Shown: one piece after another, positions 7,620 through 15,970 of the stretch
Numbering within the stretch: position 1 is the first letter of the stretch
How the letters are laid out: the number at the start of each line of letters is the position of its first letter
NCBI GenBank assembly: GCA_035293845.1
Contig: DATGMB010000151.1
Coordinates: forward strand, 1 to 33,208
Length of the DNA stretch: 33,208 nt
Direction: 5' to 3'
Source of the DNA: DATGMB01 sp035293845
GTDB taxonomy: Bacteria; Acidobacteriota; Terriglobia; Bryobacterales; Bryobacteraceae
Program-made: the position numbers and the translations under genes
The notes under the pieces: generated by a model
The model's database searches: none
What the model saw: only the letters and a program-made list of their open reading frames with translations
What the model was told of the DNA's origin: nothing

Positions 7620-9398
7620 TCAATGAGCTTCCGGCGCGGAAAGCGATGCCAGGGCTTCGCGCGCCAGCCGGCGAACCCCAGGGCTTGCGTCGTTCGCGGC
7701 AATCCATTCGAGGGTAGAGGGGATTGCGGGCGAGGATTGTGGATTCTGGCGCAGCATACTGATGGCGCTGCTGCGGACGTACTCGGCGGCGTCGCTCCTG
7801 GCCGCTTTGAGCAGCGCCTCGGCAATGGCCGTCCCGATCGGATGATGGAAACCGCAGGCGAAGATCGCCGCGGCCCGGACCGCGGCATCGGAATCATGGG
7901 TCATGGTTTTGGAAAGGAGAGCGTCGATGGGTGCGCCTCGGGGTAGCCGCAGCCCGCGGGCGGCGGCGGCGCGCAGCTCCGGCCGCTCGTCGCCCAGCGC
8001 GCTCTCGATGATCGCGACCGCTTCCGGCCCGGCGCTGTTGCCGAGCCCCGCCAGGAATTCGCACTTCTGCGCCGTCGTGGGAGCGGCGCGGTAGCCCGCG
8101 ATCAGCGCGCGATCGATGCGGTCCGCTTCTTCGGAATGTTGCTCACGCCCTGCGCGGGCCAAGGCTCCGCTCATGAGGCGCGCAGCCGAAGCGATCTGGC
8201 GGTCCGGGTCATCCAGCAGCGCCGGAGGAATGCGCATCGCGTCGAGTCCGGGATGGTGCATCTGGATGAACGCGTTGACGGCGTCGATGCGCAGTTTTCG
8301 ATCCAGGCTCACATCTCGCGCCAGGGCTCCCAGCCCTGCGATGGCGACCGGGGATTCCGCGGAGCCGAGCGCGTCGGTAACCGCCTTCCGTGGTCCGTTC
8401 TTCCGCAGCAGCGCGATCGCGGCGTCCACCGCGGCGGGACGTTCGCGGAAGAGCGCCGCCAGGCGTTCTGCCGCTGCCGCATCGTTACCGCCGGCGTTTT
8501 GGAGCAGCGATTCTGTGGTGCGCCCCTCGATCAGACTGCGGTCGCGCTCGGCGCGGGCTTGAGCCGGATCGGGATTGTGCGTCACCACCGGCAGCGTCAG
8601 CACTTGCGCGCCGGCACGGGCGAGGCCTCCGATGGCACCCGGCGCTGCGCCGGTGCGCAGACTGCCCAGATGCGTTTCCGCCGTCGCTCGGAGTGGGCCG
8701 GCGCCGGGCAAAAGCTCGCCCATGCGCACCCGCGTGCTGCCGTCGAGCGCGGCGATGCAGCCCTCCGGACTGAGCGCATATCGGAGCTCGGACTGCTCGA
8801 CCGCTATATCGAGGCCGCCCGGAGCAGCGCCGGTCTTATCCGCGTGAACGTATTTCAGCTTGCGCTTGATCACGACGCCGGGCGCCAAGCGGTTGTAAAT
8901 CGCAAGGTACTCGCCCGCCGCATCGCGCTCCAGCACCGTCCACACCCGCCTGTCTTCCGGCGGATGGACGAATTGCGTCTCGGTTGCGATCATCTGGAGC
9001 AGGTTTCGATCGCTGGCTGTCACATCCCGGAAGAAGTGGACCGTCAGCAGCGCGCCATCGCTGCCGTACGTGGCCCAGAAGGGACGCGCCAGCCGGCGCT
9101 CCACGTCCTGGACATCGCGGGGCGCAAGCGGGACGCCGTCGCCGCGAAGGCGCACATCCATCAACTGCAGCTCGGCATCGTACTCCCCGGATCGCACCGC
9201 GCAGACGGTGAACAACCAATCGCCGCGCAGCTCAATCTCGACCGGCTTGCCGCCGTCCGCCTGATCCAGCCGCGCGCGAAAGACCAGCGCCCACCGGCGC
9301 TGTTCGCCCGCGGCCGGCCCTCCGCGCGCGGCCGCCGCCGCCGTAATTGCGACGGCCACAAGACCCGGAATCGCCCTGCGGAAGATCGTCTTCACCAT
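7620..9398 (-). CDS. Exported HEAT-repeat protein with a large-lipid-transfer-protein-like N-terminal module
   Basis: A 592-residue protein with an N-terminal signal peptide (MVKTIFRR, then a hydrophobic run ending AAAAARGG). Start ATG 9398 is chosen because it gives this signal; the frame is open 25 codons further into arginine-rich shadow. Residues about 30-260 look beta-rich and include ELQLMDVRLRGDG, RPFWATYGSDGALLTV (near residue 113), a conserved-looking NLLQMIATETQ helix, and LERDAAGEYLAIYNRL followed by VVIKRKLKY. This order resembles the beta-barrel of vitellogenin/MTP-type lipid transfer proteins. Residues about 300-590 are alanine-rich helical repeats of HEAT type (for example DERPELRAAAARGLRL, DSDAAVRAAAIFACG, AEYVRSSAISMLRQ), matching the superhelix that follows in those proteins. 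It starts 4 bp after the stop of the upstream secreted-protein gene. The lipid-transfer resemblance is my reading by eye, not a search result. Confidence 0.6.
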   Translation of the reverse strand: MVKTIFRRAIPGLVAVAITAAAAARGGPAAGEQRRWALVFRARLDQADGGKPVEIELRGDWLFTVCAVRSGEYDAELQLMDVRLRGDGVPLAPRDVQDVERRLARPFWATYGSDGALLTVHFFRDVTASDRNLLQMIATETQFVHPPEDRRVWTVLERDAAGEYLAIYNRLAPGVVIKRKLKYVHADKTGAAPGGLDIAVEQSELRYALSPEGCIAALDGSTRVRMGELLPGAGPLRATAETHLGSLRTGAAPGAIGGLARAGAQVLTLPVVTHNPDPAQARAERDRSLIEGRTTESLLQNAGGNDAAAAERLAALFRERPAAVDAAIALLRKNGPRKAVTDALGSAESPVAIAGLGALARDVSLDRKLRIDAVNAFIQMHHPGLDAMRIPPALLDDPDRQIASAARLMSGALARAGREQHSEEADRIDRALIAGYRAAPTTAQKCEFLAGLGNSAGPEAVAIIESALGDERPELRAAAARGLRLPRGAPIDALLSKTMTHDSDAAVRAAAIFACGFHHPIGTAIAEALLKAARSDAAEYVRSSAISMLRQNPQSSPAIPSTLEWIAANDASPGVRRLAREALASLSAPEAH

Positions 9399-9402
9399 GG
9401 CG

Positions 9403-12117
9403 CTATTGCGGGATCGTCTGCACGTTGACCTGCATGACTGCCGGATTCCCAATATGGTTGCCGTGACAGTCATCGGCCTGAAATTCTATCGTGTAGAGGG
9501 CGCCCGCGACCGCCGTCCAGGTGACGTTCAAGCCGCCGCCTCCGATCGTGGCGCCGGGCGGGGAGACGTACCAGAACGAGCAAAGATTCGGGTTCGGCGG
9601 GACGATCTCTCCGGTCAACTGAATGGGCCCGCTGTTGCCGAGGATCTGGATCGACAACGACTGGTTATTGAATGGCGGCGTCGGATTGCCGGAGGGGTAA
9701 GGATTGGTCGAGATGATGTAATTCCCCGCGCTCAGCGAGGTGACGTTCACATTCTCAGTGGCCGATCCGGCCTCGGTGATCGTCCTGCCGAACTGGTCCG
9801 TGTAGCACGCGGTGGCGCTCAGTTTCAGCGTGCGCTGCCCGGGAGTGAATGTAGCCGTGACCGAACAGCCTTGGCCAGACGCAGGATTCAAGGTTTGCGG
9901 GGGAGCCACGGACCAAGAAAACGGGCTCGGCTGCATCTGGCCGCCGCACAGATACGGGAGGCAATTGACGTTCCCGGCGTTCGGGCTCGTCACGGTTCCA
10001 ACGAGATTGATCGGAATCCCCGCGACCGCGGTTCCCGGCGGAGCATTGATCGTGACCTGGAGCGGCTGTGTGCAGGCGGAGGTCGGCAGCATAAACGTCG
10101 CGACGTTCTCCGCGACGTTCAGAAGCGTGTAGCCCGTGCTCGCCAGGGGACTCCAACTGAAGAGCGTCCACGATTTGCTGTAGCAGAACGGGCATGGTCC
10201 GAAGGTAGCCACCAGATCGACTTCGCCGCCGCCCGAGCTGATATTGACGCTGGCATCGACCGAGAATTTGAGGGAGGCCGAGCAGGTGGTCGGCAGTGTG
10301 CTGAGGGACCACAGGGCCTCCACGTTCACGGGCGTGTTGACGTCCAGCAGGTCCACGTGGACATCGACGCCGCCGCTCGCCACTCCCACGTTGATACCGC
10401 CGAAAGCGTGCACCCCAAGGCTCGCGTTCGGCCCGAAGTTGATATCGATTCCGCTGGGCGCGAGTGTGCCGCTTGCATCCACGCCGACCGACGCGCTCGC
10501 GCCGAGTGTGATGCTGAAGATCCATGCCGAGATGGGGGGCAGGTCGAGATCCTGCGACTGCGAGATGTTGAAGTTGAACCCGGTCGTGGTGCTCCCGCCC
10601 CCGGGGAGTTCAACGCCGAAAAGGTACGCGTGTACGCTGCCGGACGAGGTGGGCGAGGAGCCGGTGCTGGTATCGGAGTTCGCATTCACGCTCAGCACGT
10701 TCACGTCGTTGCCGAACAGAACGGCGTGGCCGCTGAAGCTGGCGTCCATATGGGTCGTTTGGTTGGGGGAATTCGAGGTGCTGATGTCTCCGTTCAGACG
10801 CCAATACGCGTCGAAGCTGCCGCCAGGGTTCATATGCCCTGACTTGTCGAACGGGAAACTGGGGTCGTTGGCCGGCGGAGGCGGTGGCGGGTTCCCGGTG
10901 TCGTACGGCGCGCCGTTGCCGAAGCGGCGGGCGAACTCGGGTTTCGGAGTAACCACCCAGTTGGGAGAAATGTTGTTCACCTTGTTGAAATAGGCGGTGA
11001 CGATCTGGTTGGCCTGAGCGGTCTGGGCTGTGCAGCTCGCGGACGTCGTGACCACCTGCCCGGCAACCGGCGCGGGCGTGCAGCTATCAAAATCCCCCCA
11101 GAAAGTGGGCATCGGCGGGAGGATGCCTCCGCCCACCATGTCACCCATCGGGTTCGCTGCGATCTGCGCGCGCAGCTTCATGGTAGGGTCTCCGCCCACA
11201 ATCGTGATCTGCGCCCAATCGGCGCCGACCAGATCGCCGGGTTGCATGCCGCCCGTGCAGGAGGTGATCGCGTAATACTGCCCGGTGGGGTCGGACATGT
11301 TGGCGGCAAAACTGCACGTGAAGGCCGGAGCACCTTCGTAGCCGATCGCCAGTTGCACAGTAGTCGAGCCGGCGGCACCGAGCTTGAGGTGCAGGCTGTC
11401 CGGCACTTGCAACACTTCCACTGGAAAGCTCTGTGCAACGGGAGTAGCGCCGAACACCACGAAATCGACCGACCCTCCGTATCCCGGCGGCGGCGTAAGC
11501 CCAGGGTGGCCAGTCACCAGCGGAACCGAGTGAACACGGAGGTTGTCCAGCAGGTACTGACCCTCCCGCTCGCCGCGTCCCGGCGAGCTGAGCACGAGCT
11601 CGATTACGAGGTCGTTGAAACTGCCGGTGCCCAGCGCATTCCGGACTTTATCAGAGATGGCAAACTGCATGGTGTTGTAAACGCCCGGCGGAAAGCGGCT
11701 AAAATCCACTTCGCCGAGGTATTCGTGATTGAGCCCAGCGGAGCTGCTGCTGACCGAAAGCGCCAGAGAACCGGGATTACCGGGGTTGAACCGGTCGCCC
11801 GGCGTCAGCACGTCGATCTCAAAAACAGAGCCTGGGTTGCCCAATCCACTGAGTGCGGTGGCGGCCGACGAGACCGGCAAACTGGTCAGGGCATTATGGC
11901 TCGCCGGATAGACGAGCGCCACCGCGAAATTCCCCTGTGTTCGCGTAGTGGTGGAAACCAGCGCGGTCGGAATCGCGTCATCGCCCTTGACCATCCAACC
12001 CGCGGGCGTCTCGAAGCCCAGAACCGCGTTGGAATCAGTCGCGGCGTTCGCCATGGCGGCCGCGGCGGCCAGCAGCAATGAAATACTGATCTGCGGCCGA
12101 AAACCCGTGCAGTGCAT
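9403..12117 (-). CDS. Secreted 904-residue beta-rich protein, partner of the HEAT-repeat protein
   Basis: No named family is recognised. ATG 12117 gives a clear signal peptide (hydrophobic ISISLLLAAAAAMANA) and is preceded by GGAGG five bases upstream. Residues about 27-185 look like a jelly-roll ending YLLDNLRVHS, as in carbohydrate-binding-like domains. The middle carries several cysteines (FTCSF, TSCTGG, FDSCTP, SCTAQ) and a PPPPPP linker. Residues about 445-660 form amphipathic beta strands, including SGHAVLFGNDVNVLSVNA, VHAYLFGVEL, ASLGVHAFGGINVGV and LLDVNTPVNVEALW, ending near KSWTLFSW. The last 240 residues look like Ig-like or PKD-like folds with paired cysteines. Many cysteines plus a signal peptide point to an oxidising, extracytoplasmic place. 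It is the first gene of a two-gene operon, 4 bp ahead of the HEAT protein, which suggests they work together (inference). Confidence 0.65.
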   Translation of the reverse strand: MHCTGFRPQISISLLLAAAAAMANAATDSNAVLGFETPAGWMVKGDDAIPTALVSTTTRTQGNFAVALVYPASHNALTSLPVSSAATALSGLGNPGSVFEIDVLTPGDRFNPGNPGSLALSVSSSSAGLNHEYLGEVDFSRFPPGVYNTMQFAISDKVRNALGTGSFNDLVIELVLSSPGRGEREGQYLLDNLRVHSVPLVTGHPGLTPPPGYGGSVDFVVFGATPVAQSFPVEVLQVPDSLHLKLGAAGSTTVQLAIGYEGAPAFTCSFAANMSDPTGQYYAITSCTGGMQPGDLVGADWAQITIVGGDPTMKLRAQIAANPMGDMVGGGILPPMPTFWGDFDSCTPAPVAGQVVTTSASCTAQTAQANQIVTAYFNKVNNISPNWVVTPKPEFARRFGNGAPYDTGNPPPPPPANDPSFPFDKSGHMNPGGSFDAYWRLNGDISTSNSPNQTTHMDASFSGHAVLFGNDVNVLSVNANSDTSTGSSPTSSGSVHAYLFGVELPGGGSTTTGFNFNISQSQDLDLPPISAWIFSITLGASASVGVDASGTLAPSGIDINFGPNASLGVHAFGGINVGVASGGVDVHVDLLDVNTPVNVEALWSLSTLPTTCSASLKFSVDASVNISSGGGEVDLVATFGPCPFCYSKSWTLFSWSPLASTGYTLLNVAENVATFMLPTSACTQPLQVTINAPPGTAVAGIPINLVGTVTSPNAGNVNCLPYLCGGQMQPSPFSWSVAPPQTLNPASGQGCSVTATFTPGQRTLKLSATACYTDQFGRTITEAGSATENVNVTSLSAGNYIISTNPYPSGNPTPPFNNQSLSIQILGNSGPIQLTGEIVPPNPNLCSFWYVSPPGATIGGGGLNVTWTAVAGALYTIEFQADDCHGNHIGNPAVMQVNVQTIPQ

Positions 12118-12379
12118 GCTATCCTCCCGCAGGACGCACTGCAACAGGAGCAAATCACAGCAGATTTCTGGTGCGCCGCTGAATCGAACTCCAAACCGAT
12201 TCGCCTGCTTTACGGTGGCGCCGTGGAGGATCCTGCAGGGCGCGCGACCGTTGCCGGTTGTAGGAAGTTATATTGCGCAAGATGGAGGCTGTCAAGCTTA
12301 CTCCGGGTACAACGGATGGGAGTTTCGTGATTATCGGGACTTTTTGCTCACTGGCCTTGCGCTTGCAACCGCCAACGGC
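12118..12379. other. Divergent intergenic region, 262 bp
   Basis: Separates the leftward secreted-protein gene from the rightward aldo/keto reductases. It holds the ribosome site for the leftward gene (CCTCC at 12123-12127 on this strand). I see a tatatt at 12269-12274 but no -35 hexamer at a usable distance, so I call no promoter. The last part is open in the reductase frame and encodes a hydrophobic FLLTGLALATANG stretch directly before its ATG. Confidence 0.5.
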
Positions 12380-13372
12380 ATGTCGCAGATTCCCACGCGG
12401 CGGTTCGGCCGCCATGAGGTGCGGGTCTCCGCGCTCGGCTACGGCGGACACCATCTGGGCGATGCGGAAGACCAGGCAACCGCTATCCGGCTAATACGCG
12501 AGGCGGTCGACGGCGGCATCACATTCTTCGACAACTGCTGGGAGTATCATCGCGGAAAGTCGGAGGAGTGGATGGGCGCGGGGCTGAAGGGCATTCGCGA
12601 CCGCGTATTCCTGATGACCAAAGTCTGCACGCACGGGCGCGGCGCCGCGCTCGGTCTGCGGATGCTTGAAGAGTCGCTGCGGCGCCTGCAAACGGACTAT
12701 CTCGATCTCTGGCAGGTGCACGGCGTTTGCTTCGAGAACGATCCCGCGCTCTTCATTCGGCCGAACGGTGCCGCGGAGGCGCTGGAGAAGGCCAAACGGG
12801 ATGGCAAGGTTCGCTTTGTGGGGTTTACCGGCCACAAGCATCCCGAGATTCACCTTCAGATGCTCGCCACCGGTTTCCCATTCGATGCGGTGCAGATGCC
12901 GCTCAATCCGTTCGACGGTAACTTCCTCAGCTTCGAGCAGAGGGTGCTGCCGGAACTCAACCGCCGCGGCATCGCCGCTCTCGGCATGAAGCCGTTCCAG
13001 GGCCATGCGCAGGCACTCGGCAAAGCCGCGATCACGGCCGAAGAGTGTCTGCGCTATGCCATGAGCCTGCCGGTCGCGGTGACCATCACGGGCATCGAAA
13101 AGCCCGACATCCTCCAGCAAAATCTCACGGTGGCACAGAACTTTCAACCGATGACGCCCGCCGAGATGCAGGCCCTGCGCGACCGCGTTAAGCCATTCGC
13201 CGCCGACGGCCGCTTCGAGCTCTACAAGATGTCGCTACAGTTCGAGAACCCGGAGGCGCGCATGGCGCACAACTTCCCGATCGATATCGGCCAGGCGGAA
13301 GTGAAGGAAATGCTGGGGGCGTCCGAGAATACCGGGCTTCCGTACCCCAAGTACAGCCCTCAAAGCCAATAG
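12380..13372 (+). CDS. Aldo/keto reductase, first of a tandem pair
   Basis: Predicted NAD(P)H-dependent oxidoreductase of 330 residues with an (alpha/beta)8 barrel. The family's catalytic tetrad is visible: Asp51 and Tyr56 in FFDNCWEY, Lys81 in LMTKVCTHG, and His114 in DYLDLWQVHG. GKVRFVGFTGHKHPE and YAMSLPVAVTITGIEK, a cofactor-side region, are close copies of the next gene. The start ATG at 12380 (MSQIPTRRFGRHEV) aligns with the paralogue's GQIPRRTLGRTGVEV. The substrate cannot be told from sequence. The frame continues upstream without ATG or GTG; a TTG at 12344 would add a short hydrophobic stretch. It is followed after 25 bp by its paralogue, indicating duplication. Confidence 0.9.
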   Translation: MSQIPTRRFGRHEVRVSALGYGGHHLGDAEDQATAIRLIREAVDGGITFFDNCWEYHRGKSEEWMGAGLKGIRDRVFLMTKVCTHGRGAALGLRMLEESLRRLQTDYLDLWQVHGVCFENDPALFIRPNGAAEALEKAKRDGKVRFVGFTGHKHPEIHLQMLATGFPFDAVQMPLNPFDGNFLSFEQRVLPELNRRGIAALGMKPFQGHAQALGKAAITAEECLRYAMSLPVAVTITGIEKPDILQQNLTVAQNFQPMTPAEMQALRDRVKPFAADGRFELYKMSLQFENPEARMAHNFPIDIGQAEVKEMLGASENTGLPYPKYSPQSQ

Positions 13373-13397
13373 GGAGCACCCGATCGGAGGCGGCAGG

Positions 13398-14342
13398 ATG
13401 ATGACACAGGGAAATGGCAGCGGACAAATCCCGAGGCGGACCTTGGGCCGCACGGGTGTCGAGGTCTCGATCCTGGGCCTCGGCGGGTATCATCTCGGCT
13501 CCGCGGAGAGCGAGGACCAGGCAAAGCGCATCGTCGATGAGGCAATCGATGGCGGCGTCAACTTCTTCGATAACGCCTGGGAGTATCACGAAGGCCGGAG
13601 CGAAGAGTGGATGGGCAGTGCGCTTGCCGGCAGGCGCGGCCGCGTCATACTTATGACCAAGGTCTGCACGCACGGGCGCGAGAAAGCCGTGGCGATGCGA
13701 ATGCTGGAGGAATCGCTCCAGCGACTCCGCACGGACTATCTCGACATCTGGCAGATCCATGAAGTGATCTACCCTAATGACCCGGAACTGATCTTCCGCC
13801 CCAATGGAGCGGCCGAAGCGCTGGTACAGGCGAAAAAGGATGGCAAGGTGCGCTTCATCGGCTTCACCGGCCACAAGGACCCGGCGATTCACCTGAAGAT
13901 GCTCTCTTATGATTTCCCCTTTGACACCGTCCAGTTGCCGCTCAATTGCCTGGACGCGACTTTCCGCAGCTTCGAGCAGCAGGTGCTGCCGGAATTGAAC
14001 CGCCGCGGCATCGCGCCGCTCGGCATGAAGAGCCTCGGAGGCAGCGGCGAAATGGTGGCGCACGGCGCGGTCCGGGCGGCCGATGCGCTACGGTACGCCA
14101 TGAGCCTGCCCGTGGCGGTGACGATCAGCGGCATTGAGTCATTGCCCGTGCTCCGGCAGAACCTGGCGGTGGCGCAGGGGTTCCAGCCGATGACGCCCGA
14201 AGCGATGCAGCGCCTGCGCGATCAGGTCCGCGAAGATGCCGCCGATGGCCGTTACGAGCTCTTCAAGACCGCCATGAAGTACGACGGCGACGTGGGCCGC
14301 GAACAGCACGGATTCCCCGCCCCGGCGGAGCTCCCGCTATAA
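13398..14342 (+). CDS. Aldo/keto reductase, second of a tandem pair
   Basis: 314 residues, very similar to the preceding protein over its whole length. Tetrad: Asp58 and Tyr63 (FFDNAWEY), Lys88 (LMTKVCTHGR), His121 (DYLDIWQIHE). A clear GGAGG at 13386-13390 sits 7 bases before ATG 13398; a second ATG follows immediately. Differences from the paralogue cluster after the catalytic His (EVIYPNDPELIF against GVCFENDPALFI) and at the C-terminus, where this copy is shorter; these loops usually set substrate range, so specificity may have diverged (inference). Probably co-transcribed with its neighbour and possibly with the flavoenzyme 28 bp downstream. Confidence 0.92.
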   Translation: MMTQGNGSGQIPRRTLGRTGVEVSILGLGGYHLGSAESEDQAKRIVDEAIDGGVNFFDNAWEYHEGRSEEWMGSALAGRRGRVILMTKVCTHGREKAVAMRMLEESLQRLRTDYLDIWQIHEVIYPNDPELIFRPNGAAEALVQAKKDGKVRFIGFTGHKDPAIHLKMLSYDFPFDTVQLPLNCLDATFRSFEQQVLPELNRRGIAPLGMKSLGGSGEMVAHGAVRAADALRYAMSLPVAVTISGIESLPVLRQNLAVAQGFQPMTPEAMQRLRDQVREDAADGRYELFKTAMKYDGDVGREQHGFPAPAELPL

Positions 14343-14370
14343 TTCCGCCTCGCCGCACGATACTGAGATT

Positions 14371-15438
14371 ATGTCCTCCTCGTGCCTCTTCGCGCCCATG
14401 CAGATTCGCTCCGTCGAGCTGCGCAATCGCATTTGCGTTTCTCCGATGTGCCAGTATTCAAGCGAGGACGGCTTCGCCAACGACTGGCACCTGGTGCACC
14501 TCGGCTCGCGCGCTGTGGGCGGCGCGGGGCTGGTGATGATGGAGGCCACCGCCGTGACTCCGGGCGGCCGCATCTCGCCGGCCGATCAAGGCATCTGGAA
14601 AGATGCCCACATCGATTTCCTCGCGCGCATTGCGGCGTTTCTGAAGCGGCAGGGAACGGTTGCCGCCATCCAATTGGCGCACGCCGGCCGAAAGGCCAGC
14701 ACGCGCCCACCGTGGCAGGGCGGCGGTTGCATTGCGGAATCCAATGGCGGATGGCTGCCGGCCGCGCCAAGCGCGCTGCCGTTTCACCCGCACGATCCCG
14801 CGCCGCACGAGCTGACCGCGGCCGAGATCCGCAGCCTGGTAGATGCCTTCGCGGCTGCCGCGCGCCGCGCGCTCGCGGCCGGTTTCCAGGTGGTCGAGAT
14901 CCACGGCGCACACGGTTACTTGATCCACGAATTCCTCTCGCCGCTAAGCAACCGCCGCGCAGACCAGTACGGCGGGAGCTTCGAAAAGCGCATCCGTTTC
15001 GCGCTGGAGGTGGTCGAGGCCGTGCGCGCCGCGTGGCCCGAAGAGCTGCCGCTATGGCTCCGGATTTCGGCCACCGATTGGGCGCCGGGCGGCTGGGCGC
15101 TCGACGATTCCGTCGAACTGGCGAAGCGCGTGCGCGGGCTCGGGGTGGACCTGATCGACTGCTCCTCGGGCGGCCTGACGCTCGATCAGAAGATCGAGCT
15201 CGGGCCGGGTTACCAGGTGCCGTTCGCCGAGCGCATCCGGCACGACGCGGATGTGATGACCGGCGCCGTCGGCCTCATCACGAAGGCGGAGCAGGCCGAA
15301 GAGATCGTCGCTTCCGGCAAGGCCGATGTGGTCCTGGTCGCCCGCGAGTTCCTGCGCAACCCGTACTGGGTCCAGCACGCGGCGAAGAAACTCGGGGCGG
15401 AGCCGCCGGTCCCGGTGCAATATCAGAGGGCGTGGTAG
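14371..15438 (+). CDS. namA: NADPH dehydrogenase, YqjM/NamA-type old yellow enzyme
   Basis: FMN-dependent ene-reductase of 355 residues. Family knowledge: it reduces activated C=C bonds of unsaturated aldehydes, ketones and xenobiotics with NADPH. Visible signatures are SPMCQYS with Cys27 and Tyr29 (the flavin-tuning Cys of the YqjM subgroup), HLGSRAVGGAGLVMMEATAV, QLAHAGRKAS, and the substrate-binding His pair His178 and His181 in HGAHGYLIHEFLSPLSN, followed by RADQYGGS. The phosphate-binding end reads GAVGLITKAEQ and DVVLVAREFLRNPYW. It follows the aldo/keto reductases by 28 bp, which would make a small carbonyl/enone reduction cluster. The physiological substrate is not known. Confidence 0.93.
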   Translation: MSSSCLFAPMQIRSVELRNRICVSPMCQYSSEDGFANDWHLVHLGSRAVGGAGLVMMEATAVTPGGRISPADQGIWKDAHIDFLARIAAFLKRQGTVAAIQLAHAGRKASTRPPWQGGGCIAESNGGWLPAAPSALPFHPHDPAPHELTAAEIRSLVDAFAAAARRALAAGFQVVEIHGAHGYLIHEFLSPLSNRRADQYGGSFEKRIRFALEVVEAVRAAWPEELPLWLRISATDWAPGGWALDDSVELAKRVRGLGVDLIDCSSGGLTLDQKIELGPGYQVPFAERIRHDADVMTGAVGLITKAEQAEEIVASGKADVVLVAREFLRNPYWVQHAAKKLGAEPPVPVQYQRAW

Positions 15439-15439
15439 A

Positions 15440-15457
15440 GGGCAGGGCGGCCTGCCC
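15440..15457. terminator. Hairpin between convergent genes
   Basis: gggcagg (15440-15446) pairs with cctgccc (15451-15457) around a gcgg loop, followed by ccctttcg. It sits just after the namA stop and ahead of the stop of the opposing gene, so it could end transcription from both sides. It lacks a long T-run. A REP-like repeat is the alternative. Confidence 0.5.
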
Positions 15458-15467
15458 CCTTTCGCCG

Positions 15468-15896
15468 TTAGTCGCCTTTCCTGAGCGGCAGCCTGAGTGC
15501 CGCGCCGGGCGTTTCGTCTTTAACGAGCTTCGGCGCGGAGAATCGGTACACGAAGGATTCGCTGCCGTCCCATAATGCCTTCAGCGCACAGGCGCCGCCA
15601 TCGCAGGCGAGCGTGAGCACCGGCCTGCCCTCGATGGGCCACGTCTTCGGCGGATCGGCCTTGATGCCGGCCATGACCATGCCCGACTGATGCGTCTGCA
15701 GGTTGAAGAGCTCCACGACCGTAGCGCCCGAGGAGTTCGAAACAGCCACGCGATAGTCTCCGGGCGCCATGTTCGTGTCCCCAACCTGAAAGCGAACCGG
15801 GATATTGGTTTGATAGGTTTGCGCCGATGCGGCGCCGGCCGCGGCCGCAAGCGCAGACGCAGCAATCATACAACGAGTGAGATTGATTCTGAGCAT
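15468..15896 (-). CDS. Small exported protein of unknown function
   Basis: 142 residues with a signal peptide (MLRINLTRCMIAASALAAAAGAA, cut near ASAQ). The start at 15896 is supported by AAAGGA a few bases upstream. The frame is open much further back, but that part antisenses the adaptor gene. The mature part looks like a small beta-sandwich: IPVRFQVGDTNMAPGDYRVAV, then VVELFNLQTHQSGM, and a Cys pair in LACDGGACALKALW that could form a disulfide. Short exported proteins with a 'PGDYRV'-type strand are familiar in Acidobacteriota, without assigned function. It lies 74 bp downstream of the efflux adaptor on the same strand and may be the last gene of that operon. Confidence 0.75.
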   Translation of the reverse strand: MLRINLTRCMIAASALAAAAGAASAQTYQTNIPVRFQVGDTNMAPGDYRVAVSNSSGATVVELFNLQTHQSGMVMAGIKADPPKTWPIEGRPVLTLACDGGACALKALWDGSESFVYRFSAPKLVKDETPGAALRLPLRKGD

Positions 15897-15946
15897 ATTG
15901 TCCTTTGCTGTTCTTATCGGGAAAGGACGGGATTTCTTGAGCGGCG

Positions 15947-15960
15947 CGCCACCTGTGGCG
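15947..15960. repeat. Small inverted repeat downstream of the efflux adaptor gene
   Basis: cgccac (15947-15952) and gtggcg (15955-15960) with a 2-base spacer, in the 74-bp gap between the adaptor stop and the small exported protein. No T-run follows on the minus strand, so terminator function is uncertain; it could be an operator or a weak attenuating hairpin. Confidence 0.3.
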
Positions 15961-15970
15961 GAGGTACCCG

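Noticed and set aside
9397..10842. 481-codon + strand frame opposite the secreted beta-rich protein
   Set aside because: Arginine-rich composition without motifs; the opposite strand has a signal peptide and a good ribosome site.
12269..12274. tatatt as a -10 box for the aldo/keto reductases
   Set aside because: The only -35-like hexamer (ttgccg, 12251-12256) leaves a 12-base spacer, too short for a standard promoter.
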